Origin: DASPJR01 sp035628505
GTDB taxonomy: Bacteria > Planctomycetota > SZUA-567 > H5-PLA8
Direction of reading: 5' to 3'
Assembly (NCBI GenBank): GCA_035628505.1
Contig: DASPJR010000038.1
Span: 66,855 to 130,854, forward strand
DNA: 64,000 bases
The notes under the pieces are model-generated. The model saw only the letters and a program-made list of their open reading frames with translations. It did no database searches and had not been told where the DNA came from. Shown here one piece after another: positions 42,821 to 50,138 of the stretch (position 1 is the stretch's first letter; each line of letters starts with the position of its first letter). The translations under genes were made by a program, and so were the position numbers.

Positions 42821-43771
42821 ATGCGCAAGCGACGGCTGGGAACGACGAACCTGGAGCTGACCACCATCGGCTTTGGCAGTTGGGCTGCCGGCGGGCCGGA
42901 CTGGAAAGCCGGCTGGGGGCCGCAGGATGACAACGATTCGATCGCAGCCATTCGCCGCGCGCTGGATTGCGGCGTAAACTGGATCGACACGGCTGCCGTT
43001 TATGGCCTGGGTCATTCCGAAGAAGTCGTTGGCCGTGCGATCAAAGGTGTTCGCGACAAAGTCATCATTGCTACGAAATGTGGCCGCCGCCAGAGCGCGG
43101 ACAACCAGCTCTACGGCGACTTGCGTCCCGAGTTCATCCGTGAAGAGTGTGAGAACAGCTTGCGGCGCCTTCAGATTGACTGCATCGATCTCTACCAGAT
43201 TCACTGGCCTGAACCGGACGAACTTGTCGAGTCCGCCTGGACGGAGATCGGCAAACTGGTGAAGGCAGGAAAAGTGCGCTACGCCGGTGTGTCGAACTTT
43301 TCTGTCGCGCAGATGAAGCGCGCTCAGCCGGTTCTCCCGATCACCTCATCGCAGCCGCCGTACAACATGCTGCGCCGCGAAGTTGAAGCGGAGCATCTGC
43401 CGTTCTGCAAAGCGAATAACATCAGCGTGCTCGTTTACAGCCCCATGCAGCACGGCCTGCTTACCGGCGCATTCACGCGCGAGCGCCTTGCGGCGCTGCC
43501 CGCAAATGATTTCCGCAAGAATCACAAGGCCTTTACCGAGCCGGCGATTTCGAAAACGCTCGCGATCGTCGACAAGCTCAAAGCAATTGCTGCAAAGAAT
43601 AATCTCACGTGTTCACAACTGGCGCTCGCGTGGGTGTTGCGCCGCGAGGAAGTCACGAGCGCGATCGTCGGCGTGCGCAAGCCTGCGCAGATCGAAGAGA
43701 CAGCGAGGGCAGGGGATGTAGTGCTGAGCGCGGAGACGGTCAGCGAGATTGAGACGATTCTGAACGGTTGA
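42821..43771 (+). CDS. Aldo/keto reductase
   Basis: Start at ATG 42821, with AAGGAG 6 bases before; the frame is open 18 codons further upstream. The TIM-barrel enzyme shows WIDTAAVYGLGHSEE near residue 60 with catalytic Asp and Tyr, IATKCG near 82 with Lys, QIHWPEP near 126 with His, VSNFS near 155 and an NADPH-binding C-terminus (ALAWVLRREEVTSAIVGVRKPAQIEE). Substrate unknown. Its 3' end overlaps by 32 bases with the convergent membrane-protein gene. Confidence 0.92.
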   Translation: MRKRRLGTTNLELTTIGFGSWAAGGPDWKAGWGPQDDNDSIAAIRRALDCGVNWIDTAAVYGLGHSEEVVGRAIKGVRDKVIIATKCGRRQSADNQLYGDLRPEFIREECENSLRRLQIDCIDLYQIHWPEPDELVESAWTEIGKLVKAGKVRYAGVSNFSVAQMKRAQPVLPITSSQPPYNMLRREVEAEHLPFCKANNISVLVYSPMQHGLLTGAFTRERLAALPANDFRKNHKAFTEPAISKTLAIVDKLKAIAAKNNLTCSQLALAWVLRREEVTSAIVGVRKPAQIEETARAGDVVLSAETVSEIETILNG

Positions 43772-44255
43772 CGGGAAGGGACTGCTCCAGATGTCTGCAC
43801 CGAGACTGTAGAATCAATCCGGGGATCGCGAAAAGCGAAAGAAACGCGTAGGTCAGAAATGTGCTTAACATGCCGCGCGGGTGCGAAGCGAGTATGAAGA
43901 GCATCATCACGGCCGGAGTGATCGCCAGTAATCCAATCACCAGCCCGAGTCCAACCAACATATAGCCAATGCGTCCCCAGCTGCTCTTCACCGCCAGCAG
44001 ATTAGCCTTGCCAAGCCCCCAGCCAAGCCCGACGAGAAACAAGGGAATGGGGAACAAGCCGAAGGCAATCAGCTTCAGGAGTTCTTCAGAGCCCGAACTT
44101 TCACGGTACGATTTCAGGAGCAGCCCCAGCGGCAATGTCGAGACGATCAAGGCAAACGCCATTTCGAGATAACGGAATTTCAGGCGGTAAAAGCCGGCAA
44201 TCACGACGGCCAGCAAGGCGCCAAGACAGATAAACAATGCAATTAAGCCTTCCAT
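43740..44255 (-). CDS. Hypothetical multi-pass membrane protein
   Basis: Start at ATG 44255; a GTG two codons upstream is also possible. About 170 residues with at least five hydrophobic segments (GLIALFICLGALLAVVIAGFY, YLEMAFALIVSTLPLGLLL, LIAFGLFPIPLFLVGLGWGL, YMLVGLGLVIGLLAITPAVMMLFIL, FLTYAFLSLFAIPGLIL). No family recognised. It overlaps the 3' end of the aldo/keto reductase gene by 32 bases in the convergent orientation, which is unusual but acceptable. Confidence 0.7.
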   Translation of the reverse strand: MEGLIALFICLGALLAVVIAGFYRLKFRYLEMAFALIVSTLPLGLLLKSYRESSGSEELLKLIAFGLFPIPLFLVGLGWGLGKANLLAVKSSWGRIGYMLVGLGLVIGLLAITPAVMMLFILASHPRGMLSTFLTYAFLSLFAIPGLILQSRCRHLEQSLPVNRSESSQSR

Positions 44256-44309
44256 AATCACCGCCCGTTGAATACAAACGCAGTTTACGCCAGTGCCGCC
44301 TCTACTTAA

Positions 44310-44350
44310 ATTCCTTTCTTTGTGCCTTCGAGTCTTCGTGTCTTCCTGCT
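44310..44350. repeat. Dispersed CTTCGTGTC-type repeat copy
   Basis: TTTGTGCCTTCGAGTCTTCG followed by TGTCTTCC matches the intergenic class seen at 8105-8135. It ends close to the GAAGGAG ribosome binding site of the next gene. Confidence 0.5.
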
Positions 44351-44368
44351 GAAGGAGCGATTCAGAAA

Positions 44369-45553
44369 ATGCTTTACCGCCGCTTCGGAAAAACGAATTT
44401 GCAGATGCCCGTGTTCTCCTGCGGAGGCATGCGTTACCAGCAGTCGTGGAATGACAAAGACAAGTTCACGCCTGAGAACCAGAAAAATCTTGAAGCCTGC
44501 ATCCACCGCTCGCTTGAGGTCGGCATCAACCACATCGAGACCGCGCGCGGTTACGGCACCAGCGAAGAGCAGCTTGGTCATGTGCTGCCGAAGCTGCCGC
44601 GCGAGAAGATGATCGTGCAGACAAAGATCGGCCCTGAAGCCGATCCGAAGAAGTTTAACGAGAACTTCGACAAATCAATGTCGCTGCTCAAGCTCGACTA
44701 TGTCGATCTGCTCGCCATTCACGGCATCAACAACGAAGAGCGCCTCGAGTGGTCGCTGCGCAAAGGCGGCTGCCTTGAACAGGCGCTGGCACTGAAGAAA
44801 CAGGGCCGCGCGCGCCACGTCGGATTCTCAACGCACGGCAGCCTGCAGGTGATTCTTGAGGCGATCAAAGACGGCCGGTTTGAGTACGTCAATCTGCATT
44901 GGTACTACGTGAATCAGTTCAACTGGCCAGCGGTTGAACTTGCCACCAAGCTGGACATGGGCGTCTTCATCATCAGCCCCAGCGATAAGGGCGGCAAACT
45001 TTACGAGCCCAGTAAAAAGCTGGTGCAGATGACCGATCCGCTCTCGCCGATCGTCTTCAACGATCTCTGGTGCCTCACGCGCCCGCAGATCCACACGCTC
45101 TCTGTCGGCGCCGCGCGGCCGACCGATTTCGACGAGCACCTCAAGACGCTGCAATTTCTTAAACCAGGCGTCGATGCGCAGGCAATTCTGAAGCCCATTG
45201 AAACACGCATGCAAAGCGAACTGGTGAAGACGCTCGGCGAAGAGTGGGTCAAGAGCTGGCACGTCGGAATTCCTGAATGGAATCACGCGCCCGGCGAAGT
45301 GAACATCTTCGAGATTCTGCGGCTGCGCAACTTTGCCAAGGCGTTCGACATGATCGAATACGGTAAGATGCGCTACAACCTGCTTGGCAAGGCCGACCAC
45401 TGGTTTCCGGGAAATCGCGCTGACAATCTGAAAGGCCTCGATTTCTCAATGGCGCTCAAGAATTCACCGTTCGCGAAGGAAATCCCGGCGGCGCTCGCCG
45501 AAGCGCATGAACTGATGGCCGGACAGGAAGTGAAGCGGCTGGGCAGCCACTAA
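44369..45553 (+). CDS. Aldo/keto reductase of the long PVC type
   Basis: The 394-residue protein opens MLYRRFGKTNLQMPVFSCGG. It has HIETARGYGTSEEQLG near residue 52, where the usual catalytic Asp is Glu, VQTKIGPEAD near 86 (Lys), LAIHGINN near 115 (His) and HVGFSTHGS near 150. The C-terminus extends 100 residues beyond the barrel but lacks the CxxCxxxC iron-sulfur motif present in many similar bacterial reductases. Substrate unknown. Its TAA overlaps the end of the convergent oligopeptide ATPase gene by 4 bases. Confidence 0.88.
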   Translation: MLYRRFGKTNLQMPVFSCGGMRYQQSWNDKDKFTPENQKNLEACIHRSLEVGINHIETARGYGTSEEQLGHVLPKLPREKMIVQTKIGPEADPKKFNENFDKSMSLLKLDYVDLLAIHGINNEERLEWSLRKGGCLEQALALKKQGRARHVGFSTHGSLQVILEAIKDGRFEYVNLHWYYVNQFNWPAVELATKLDMGVFIISPSDKGGKLYEPSKKLVQMTDPLSPIVFNDLWCLTRPQIHTLSVGAARPTDFDEHLKTLQFLKPGVDAQAILKPIETRMQSELVKTLGEEWVKSWHVGIPEWNHAPGEVNIFEILRLRNFAKAFDMIEYGKMRYNLLGKADHWFPGNRADNLKGLDFSMALKNSPFAKEIPAALAEAHELMAGQEVKRLGSH

Positions 45554-46605
45554 TTCTTGAGTGCCGCTCCCGCGCCGTCGTGCACGACCGGCGGGCAACG
45601 GACGATGTGGCCGGGCGCTCCGATGGGTTCTTGTGGCGGAAGCGCGGCGCGACAGTCAGGGCGGGCCAGCGGGCATCGCGGCTCGAAAGGACAGCCTGGC
45701 GGCGGGTTAATCGGACTGGGCGGCTCGCCGGTGAGAACCTTGCGATTTTTCGCGTCTTCGGGGGTGCGCTTGGGAACAGCCGAGAGCAGCGCGCGCGTAT
45801 ACGGGTGCTGCGGATTGGAATACAGTTCCTTCGTCTCGGCGTATTCGACCACGTGCCCGAGGTACATCACGGCCACGCGCTTGCTGATGTGTTCAACGAC
45901 CGAAAGATCGTGCGCAATGAACAGGTAGCTGATGCCGCTTTCCTGCTGCAGGTCCATGAGCAGATTGATAATCTGCGCCTGAACGGAAACGTCGAGCGCA
46001 CTGACCGCTTCGTCGCAGACAATGAATTTCGGATTCACAGCAAGCGCGCGCGCGATGCCGATACGCTGGCGCTGCCCGCCGGAAAACTCATGCGGGTAGC
46101 GTTCGATAGCCTGCGGCGGAAGGCCGACGCGACGAAGCAGATCCTGGACGATGAGGCGCCGCTCGCGCACATTTCCCCCCATGCCGTGAACGATCAGACC
46201 TTCGGCGATGATCTGTTCAACGGTCATGCGCGGGTTCAGGCTCGAGTACGGATCCTGAAAAATGATCTGCATCTTCTTGCGATAGGGCCGCAGCTGGTCC
46301 TGCGAGAGCTTCGCCAGATCAACGCCTTCGAACTTGATCTCGCCGCTGGTGGGCTCGATCAGGCGGAGCACGGTCCGGCCGAGAGTGGTTTTGCCGCAGC
46401 CTGATTCTCCGACCAGTCCCACGGTTTCGCCTGCGTTGACCGAGAGCGTGACGTTTGTCACCGCTTTCACGTGACCAACGGTGTGCGCGAGCAGACCGCG
46501 CTTGATTGGAAAATGTTTCGTCAGGCCGTTGACTTCAAGCAGCGGCGCACCGGTTTTCGCGGCCGGCGCCTGGGCCGTGCTGCTCACGGCGGTTTCAGCA
46601 ATCAT
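45550..46605 (-). CDS. oppF: Oligopeptide/dipeptide ABC transporter ATPase, OppF/DppF type
   Basis: A 351-residue ATPase: Walker A VGESGCGKTTLGR near residue 65, signature FSGGQRQRIGIARAL near 165, Walker B FIVCDEAVSALDVSVQAQ near 185, and the OppF C-terminus with CPFEPRCPLARPDC (iron-sulfur-like Cys cluster usual in Opp/Dpp ATPases). With OppD it drives peptide uptake at the inner membrane. ATG at 46605 overlaps the OppD stop (ATGA). Last gene of the cluster. Confidence 0.95.
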   Translation of the reverse strand: MIAETAVSSTAQAPAAKTGAPLLEVNGLTKHFPIKRGLLAHTVGHVKAVTNVTLSVNAGETVGLVGESGCGKTTLGRTVLRLIEPTSGEIKFEGVDLAKLSQDQLRPYRKKMQIIFQDPYSSLNPRMTVEQIIAEGLIVHGMGGNVRERRLIVQDLLRRVGLPPQAIERYPHEFSGGQRQRIGIARALAVNPKFIVCDEAVSALDVSVQAQIINLLMDLQQESGISYLFIAHDLSVVEHISKRVAVMYLGHVVEYAETKELYSNPQHPYTRALLSAVPKRTPEDAKNRKVLTGEPPSPINPPPGCPFEPRCPLARPDCRAALPPQEPIGAPGHIVRCPPVVHDGAGAALKN

Positions 46606-47633
46606 GCGAGTTGCCCTTTCTGGACCGGCTCAACCTTCCACGCATCGATGCCCTCCGGCTTCGTGTGCCAGCACGCCGCGCGGTGATTGCCGCCGAACTC
46701 CTCCAGCAGCGGTTCTTTCTCAATGCAGATCTCCGTGCAGAGCGGGCAGCGCGGGTTGAAGCGGCAATTGTCTTTGAACTGCGTGGCCGCCGGCACAATT
46801 CCGGGGATCACTGAGAGGCGATGCTTCTCGCCACCGATCGATCCGGGCCGCGCGCGCAGCAGGCCCTGTGTGTACGGGTGCAGCGGACGCTTGAAAATGT
46901 CGGCGGTCGGGCTCTGCTCGATAATCTTCCCGGCGTACATCACGCAGGTGCGCTCCGCCATTTCAGCGACAACGCCCAGGTCGTGCGTGATCAGCAGCAG
47001 CGACAGATGACGCTCCTGCTGCAACTTCATGAGAAGCTCGAGGATCTGAGCCTGGATGGTCACGTCCAGCGCCGTGGTCGGCTCGTCGGCGATGATCATT
47101 TTCGGGTCGCAGATCAGTGCCATGGCGATACAGATGCGTTGCTTCATTCCGCCGGAAAGTTGATGCGGATAATCCAGCGCGCGGCGCTCGGAATCGGGAA
47201 TGCCGACCTGCCGCATCGCGTCAATAGTGCGCTCCCACGCTTCTTTGGCCCGGGCGCCCGGATTGTGCGTCATGTACGCTTCGGCGATCTGGTCACCGAC
47301 GGTGAAGACCGGATTGAGCGCGCTCTGCGGCTCCTGGAAAATCATGGCGATGTCGCGGCCGCGCACCATGCACATTTCTTCTTCGCTCAGCTTCAGCAGG
47401 TCGCGGCCTTCGAACAGGATCTGTCCCGTCGGAATGCGCGCCGGGGGCATCGCCAGCAGCCGCATGACGGTCAGGCTCGTGACCGACTTTCCGCAGCCGG
47501 ACTCGCCCACGAGTGCGACGCATTCGCCGCGCTTGATGTTGAAGCTGATGCCGTCCACCGCGCGCGCGACGCCGGCATCGGTGTGGAAATGCGTTCGGAG
47601 GTCTTTTACGTCGAGGAGAAGATCGTCGCTCAT
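46602..47633 (-). CDS. oppD: Oligopeptide/dipeptide ABC transporter ATPase, OppD/DppD type
   Basis: A 343-residue ATPase with Walker A VGESGCGKSVTSLT near 40, LSGGMKQRICIAMAL near 152, Walker B IIADEPTTALDVTIQAQ and the Cys-rich C-terminus NCRFNPRCPLCTEIC. Nucleotide hydrolysis is shared with OppF. It lies 80 bases downstream of oppC2, separated by a dispersed repeat at 47637-47700, and is the only OppD in the cluster, so it probably serves both permease pairs. Confidence 0.95.
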   Translation of the reverse strand: MSDDLLLDVKDLRTHFHTDAGVARAVDGISFNIKRGECVALVGESGCGKSVTSLTVMRLLAMPPARIPTGQILFEGRDLLKLSEEEMCMVRGRDIAMIFQEPQSALNPVFTVGDQIAEAYMTHNPGARAKEAWERTIDAMRQVGIPDSERRALDYPHQLSGGMKQRICIAMALICDPKMIIADEPTTALDVTIQAQILELLMKLQQERHLSLLLITHDLGVVAEMAERTCVMYAGKIIEQSPTADIFKRPLHPYTQGLLRARPGSIGGEKHRLSVIPGIVPAATQFKDNCRFNPRCPLCTEICIEKEPLLEEFGGNHRAACWHTKPEGIDAWKVEPVQKGQLA

Positions 47634-47636
47634 GGT

Positions 47637-47700
47637 TCTCAGTTTCTGGTTTCTCGTTTCTGGTTCTGGCTCTCTAAACTAGAAACCAGAGACCATGAAC
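47637..47700. repeat. TTTCTGGTTTCT-type dispersed repeat with internal inverted arms
   Basis: Direct units TTTCTGGTTTCTCGTTTCTGG are followed after a short spacer by AGAAACCAGAGACCATGAAC, their inverted match. It fills most of the 80 bases between oppC2 and oppD. The class differs from the CACAGAG and CTCACGCAAAG families. Confidence 0.65.
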
Positions 47701-47712
47701 AAGAAACCGCAG

Positions 47713-49047
47713 TTATTTCCTCATCTTCGGATCCATCGCGTCGCGCAGGCCGTCGCCGGCGAGATTGTAAACGGTCACGGTAAAGAAAATCGAAAGCCCG
47801 GGATACACAATCAGCCACCAGGCCTCATCGAGGTGCTCCTTGCCCTGGCTGATCATTTCCCCCCACGTCGGCGTCGGCGGCGGGGCGCCAAACCCAAGAT
47901 AACTGAGGCCTGACTCGGTGAGAATCGCACCCGCCACACCGAATGCTGCCGAGACCAGCACCGGGCCCATCGCGTTGGGCAGGATGTGGCGGAACATCAG
48001 GCGCGAATTCGAGCAGCCCAGCGCGCGGGCAGACTGCACGAAATCCTGGTCGGCGAGTTTCAGGAATTCGCCGCGGACCAGGCGCGCAATCCCGGTCCAG
48101 CCGGTCGCGCCGATCACGATCATGATGTGGAATATGCTGCGCTTCTCGGGCTCGATAAACGCGACAATCGTCAGAATCAGGAAGAATGACGGAAAGCAGA
48201 TCACGATTTCAATAAAGCGGGAGATGGCGATGTCGACCCAGCCGCGGTAATAGCCGGCGAGTGCGCCGAAGAAGACGCCCAGCAGCACCGCGATAGTTTC
48301 GGCCACAAACCCCACCGAGAGCGACACGCGCGCGCCGTGCAGCATGCGCGCCAGCACGTCGCGCCCCTCGCGGTCCGTTCCAAGCGGATGCTGCGCAGAA
48401 GGTTTTTTCAGGTAATCGCGCGTGGGCGTGATGGGGTCTTCGCCCACCGGCGGAAAGAGCGCGTAATCGCCTTTGCTTCGATCAAGCTCCTGCGCAAGAC
48501 GTGGATAATCGATGCTGTCCATGCGCCATTTGCGCAGGAGAGTCCGGTCACTGAAACCGAGAAAGGGGATTACAGCCAGTACTGCGCCGGCCAGGCCAAA
48601 CTGCAGATACAGCCGTTGCCGAGTCTTGCGCCGCGCTTCAGATCGCGAAAGAAAGTAAGCCAACCCGAGCGTGACAGGAAGCGTCAGCGACACAAAGAGG
48701 AGATAATTGAAGAAGTAATCAATGCTCAGCGTGGATGTCGGCGCGACCAGGTACTGCAGCAGCGGATACGTCGTTTTGCCGTCACGGGTCCAGATCAGTG
48801 GCTTGCCATTGGCGAGCAATGGTGACCAGGCCGCCACCAGCATCAATAGGAAAATGGTCGCGAAGCTGACCAGCGCAATCTTGTTTTTTTTGAACTGCCC
48901 CCAGACCAGATCCCAATAGCCCTTCGGCGCGACTTCCGGAAGAGTCTGTTCCGGATGTCCCGGAACGATGCCCGGTGCGGACGGCTCGGGCGCGTCCGGA
49001 ATCGGTGGCTGGGGATTGGGAGAAGGATTGTTGCTCATGACTGGCAT
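47713..49047 (-). CDS. oppC: Oligopeptide ABC transporter permease, OppC type, with a large insertion
   Basis: Start at ATG 49047, whose A is shared with the upstream TGA (TGATG). The 444-residue permease is about 130 longer than standard OppC: after the first membrane segment (ALVSFATIFLLMLVAAWSPLL) come two extra segments (FFNYLLFVSLTLPVTLGLAYFL and LQFGLAGAVLAVIPFLGF) and a hydrophilic stretch to residue 225. Then follow HPLGTDREGRDVLARMLHGARVSLSVGFVA and the usual permease core with the EAA loop (REFLKLADQDFVQSARALG). It pairs with the OppB2 gene upstream. Confidence 0.92.
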   Translation of the reverse strand: MPVMSNNPSPNPQPPIPDAPEPSAPGIVPGHPEQTLPEVAPKGYWDLVWGQFKKNKIALVSFATIFLLMLVAAWSPLLANGKPLIWTRDGKTTYPLLQYLVAPTSTLSIDYFFNYLLFVSLTLPVTLGLAYFLSRSEARRKTRQRLYLQFGLAGAVLAVIPFLGFSDRTLLRKWRMDSIDYPRLAQELDRSKGDYALFPPVGEDPITPTRDYLKKPSAQHPLGTDREGRDVLARMLHGARVSLSVGFVAETIAVLLGVFFGALAGYYRGWVDIAISRFIEIVICFPSFFLILTIVAFIEPEKRSIFHIMIVIGATGWTGIARLVRGEFLKLADQDFVQSARALGCSNSRLMFRHILPNAMGPVLVSAAFGVAGAILTESGLSYLGFGAPPPTPTWGEMISQGKEHLDEAWWLIVYPGLSIFFTVTVYNLAGDGLRDAMDPKMRK

Positions 49048-50114
49048 CAACCCTTTTCGTCAAACGAAATACGCGGATCGGCGGCAAGGTACAGAAGATC
49101 GGAGATCAGAAATCCGAGCATCACAAGAATGGCAATGATGGTGATGTCGGCCATCAGCACGGTGTAATCGCGCGCCAGCAGCGCCTGATAGCCGAGTTTG
49201 CCCATTCCCGGCACGCCGAAGATGGCCTCGATGATCACGCTTCCGCCGATAAGACTTGGGAGCAGTCCGCCCAGGAGCGTAATAATCGGAATGAGCGAAT
49301 TGCGCAGCGCGTGCTTGTAGACCACCAGCGTTTCCGGCAGCCCCTTGGCACGGGCCGTTCGGATATAATCGGCGCGGATCACGTCAATCATACTGGCGCG
49401 CATATAGCGCGAGATCACGGACAGTCCGGCGTAGCTCATGGTTATCACCGGCAGAATGAGATGACGGATGGATCCCCACAACCATTGCAGCGTCGTTAAT
49501 TCGTCCCTGTTCGCCGGCTCAACGCCCTGAAAAGGCAACCTGTACTCAGGCGGAAGAGAAACCATCCATTTGATCAGCATGATTCCGACGAACATGCTCG
49601 GCAGCGAAAAGAGCATGAACAGCCCCACGGTTGAGGTGCGGTCGATGAGGGAATTCTGATGCGTGGCCGAGTAGACGCCTATGGGAATGGCCAGCACGTA
49701 AATCACCGTGAACGAAATGACATTCAGAAGAATTGTAACGGGAATGGCTTCACGCAGGCGTTGCCAGACCGGGATGGAACGCGTCTCCATCGAGGGGCCG
49801 AAATCGCCGAAGATAATGCCGCGCCACGGAATCGGTTTTCCTTCTTTGGCTGCCGCGAGTTCCTCCTGAGTCGGCTTGGGCTGGATCACGCCCAGCCAGT
49901 AGAGGTAACGCAGGTGAATGGGCTTATCGAGGTGGAAGGCCCGGTTCATTGCGTCGCGCTGGTCTTTGGTCAGTTTTCCCGCAGCCAGTTCACCGCCGCC
50001 GCCGCCGGTTCCCGCGCCGCCCGGCGCCAGCTGCATCACCAAGAAGGAGATAAAGGTGATGCCAATGAGCATCGGAAACAGCAGCAGCAGACGTTTTATA
50101 ATGTATGTGTACAT
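49047..50114 (-). CDS. oppB: Oligopeptide ABC transporter permease, OppB type
   Basis: A 355-residue permease with N-terminal YIIKRLLLLFPMLIGITFISFLV and the core (VISRYMRASMIDVIRADYIRTARAKGLPE, containing the EAA-type loop). A 60-residue hydrophilic insertion between TM1 and TM2 carries a glycine-rich GGAGTGGGGGE stretch and a loop LGVIQPKPTQEELAAAKEG. It forms the membrane channel with OppC2. 24 bases separate it from oppA2. Confidence 0.93.
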   Translation of the reverse strand: MYTYIIKRLLLLFPMLIGITFISFLVMQLAPGGAGTGGGGGELAAGKLTKDQRDAMNRAFHLDKPIHLRYLYWLGVIQPKPTQEELAAAKEGKPIPWRGIIFGDFGPSMETRSIPVWQRLREAIPVTILLNVISFTVIYVLAIPIGVYSATHQNSLIDRTSTVGLFMLFSLPSMFVGIMLIKWMVSLPPEYRLPFQGVEPANRDELTTLQWLWGSIRHLILPVITMSYAGLSVISRYMRASMIDVIRADYIRTARAKGLPETLVVYKHALRNSLIPIITLLGGLLPSLIGGSVIIEAIFGVPGMGKLGYQALLARDYTVLMADITIIAILVMLGFLISDLLYLAADPRISFDEKG

Positions 50115-50138
50115 GGCCCGCCCGGAAATGTGGTGCGC

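Noticed and set aside
42668..43204. N-terminal extension of the CvpA-like frame
   Set aside because: It would overlap the divergent aldo/keto reductase gene, and the extension has no family similarity; the GTG at 42667 with a strong ribosome binding site fits CvpA N-termini.
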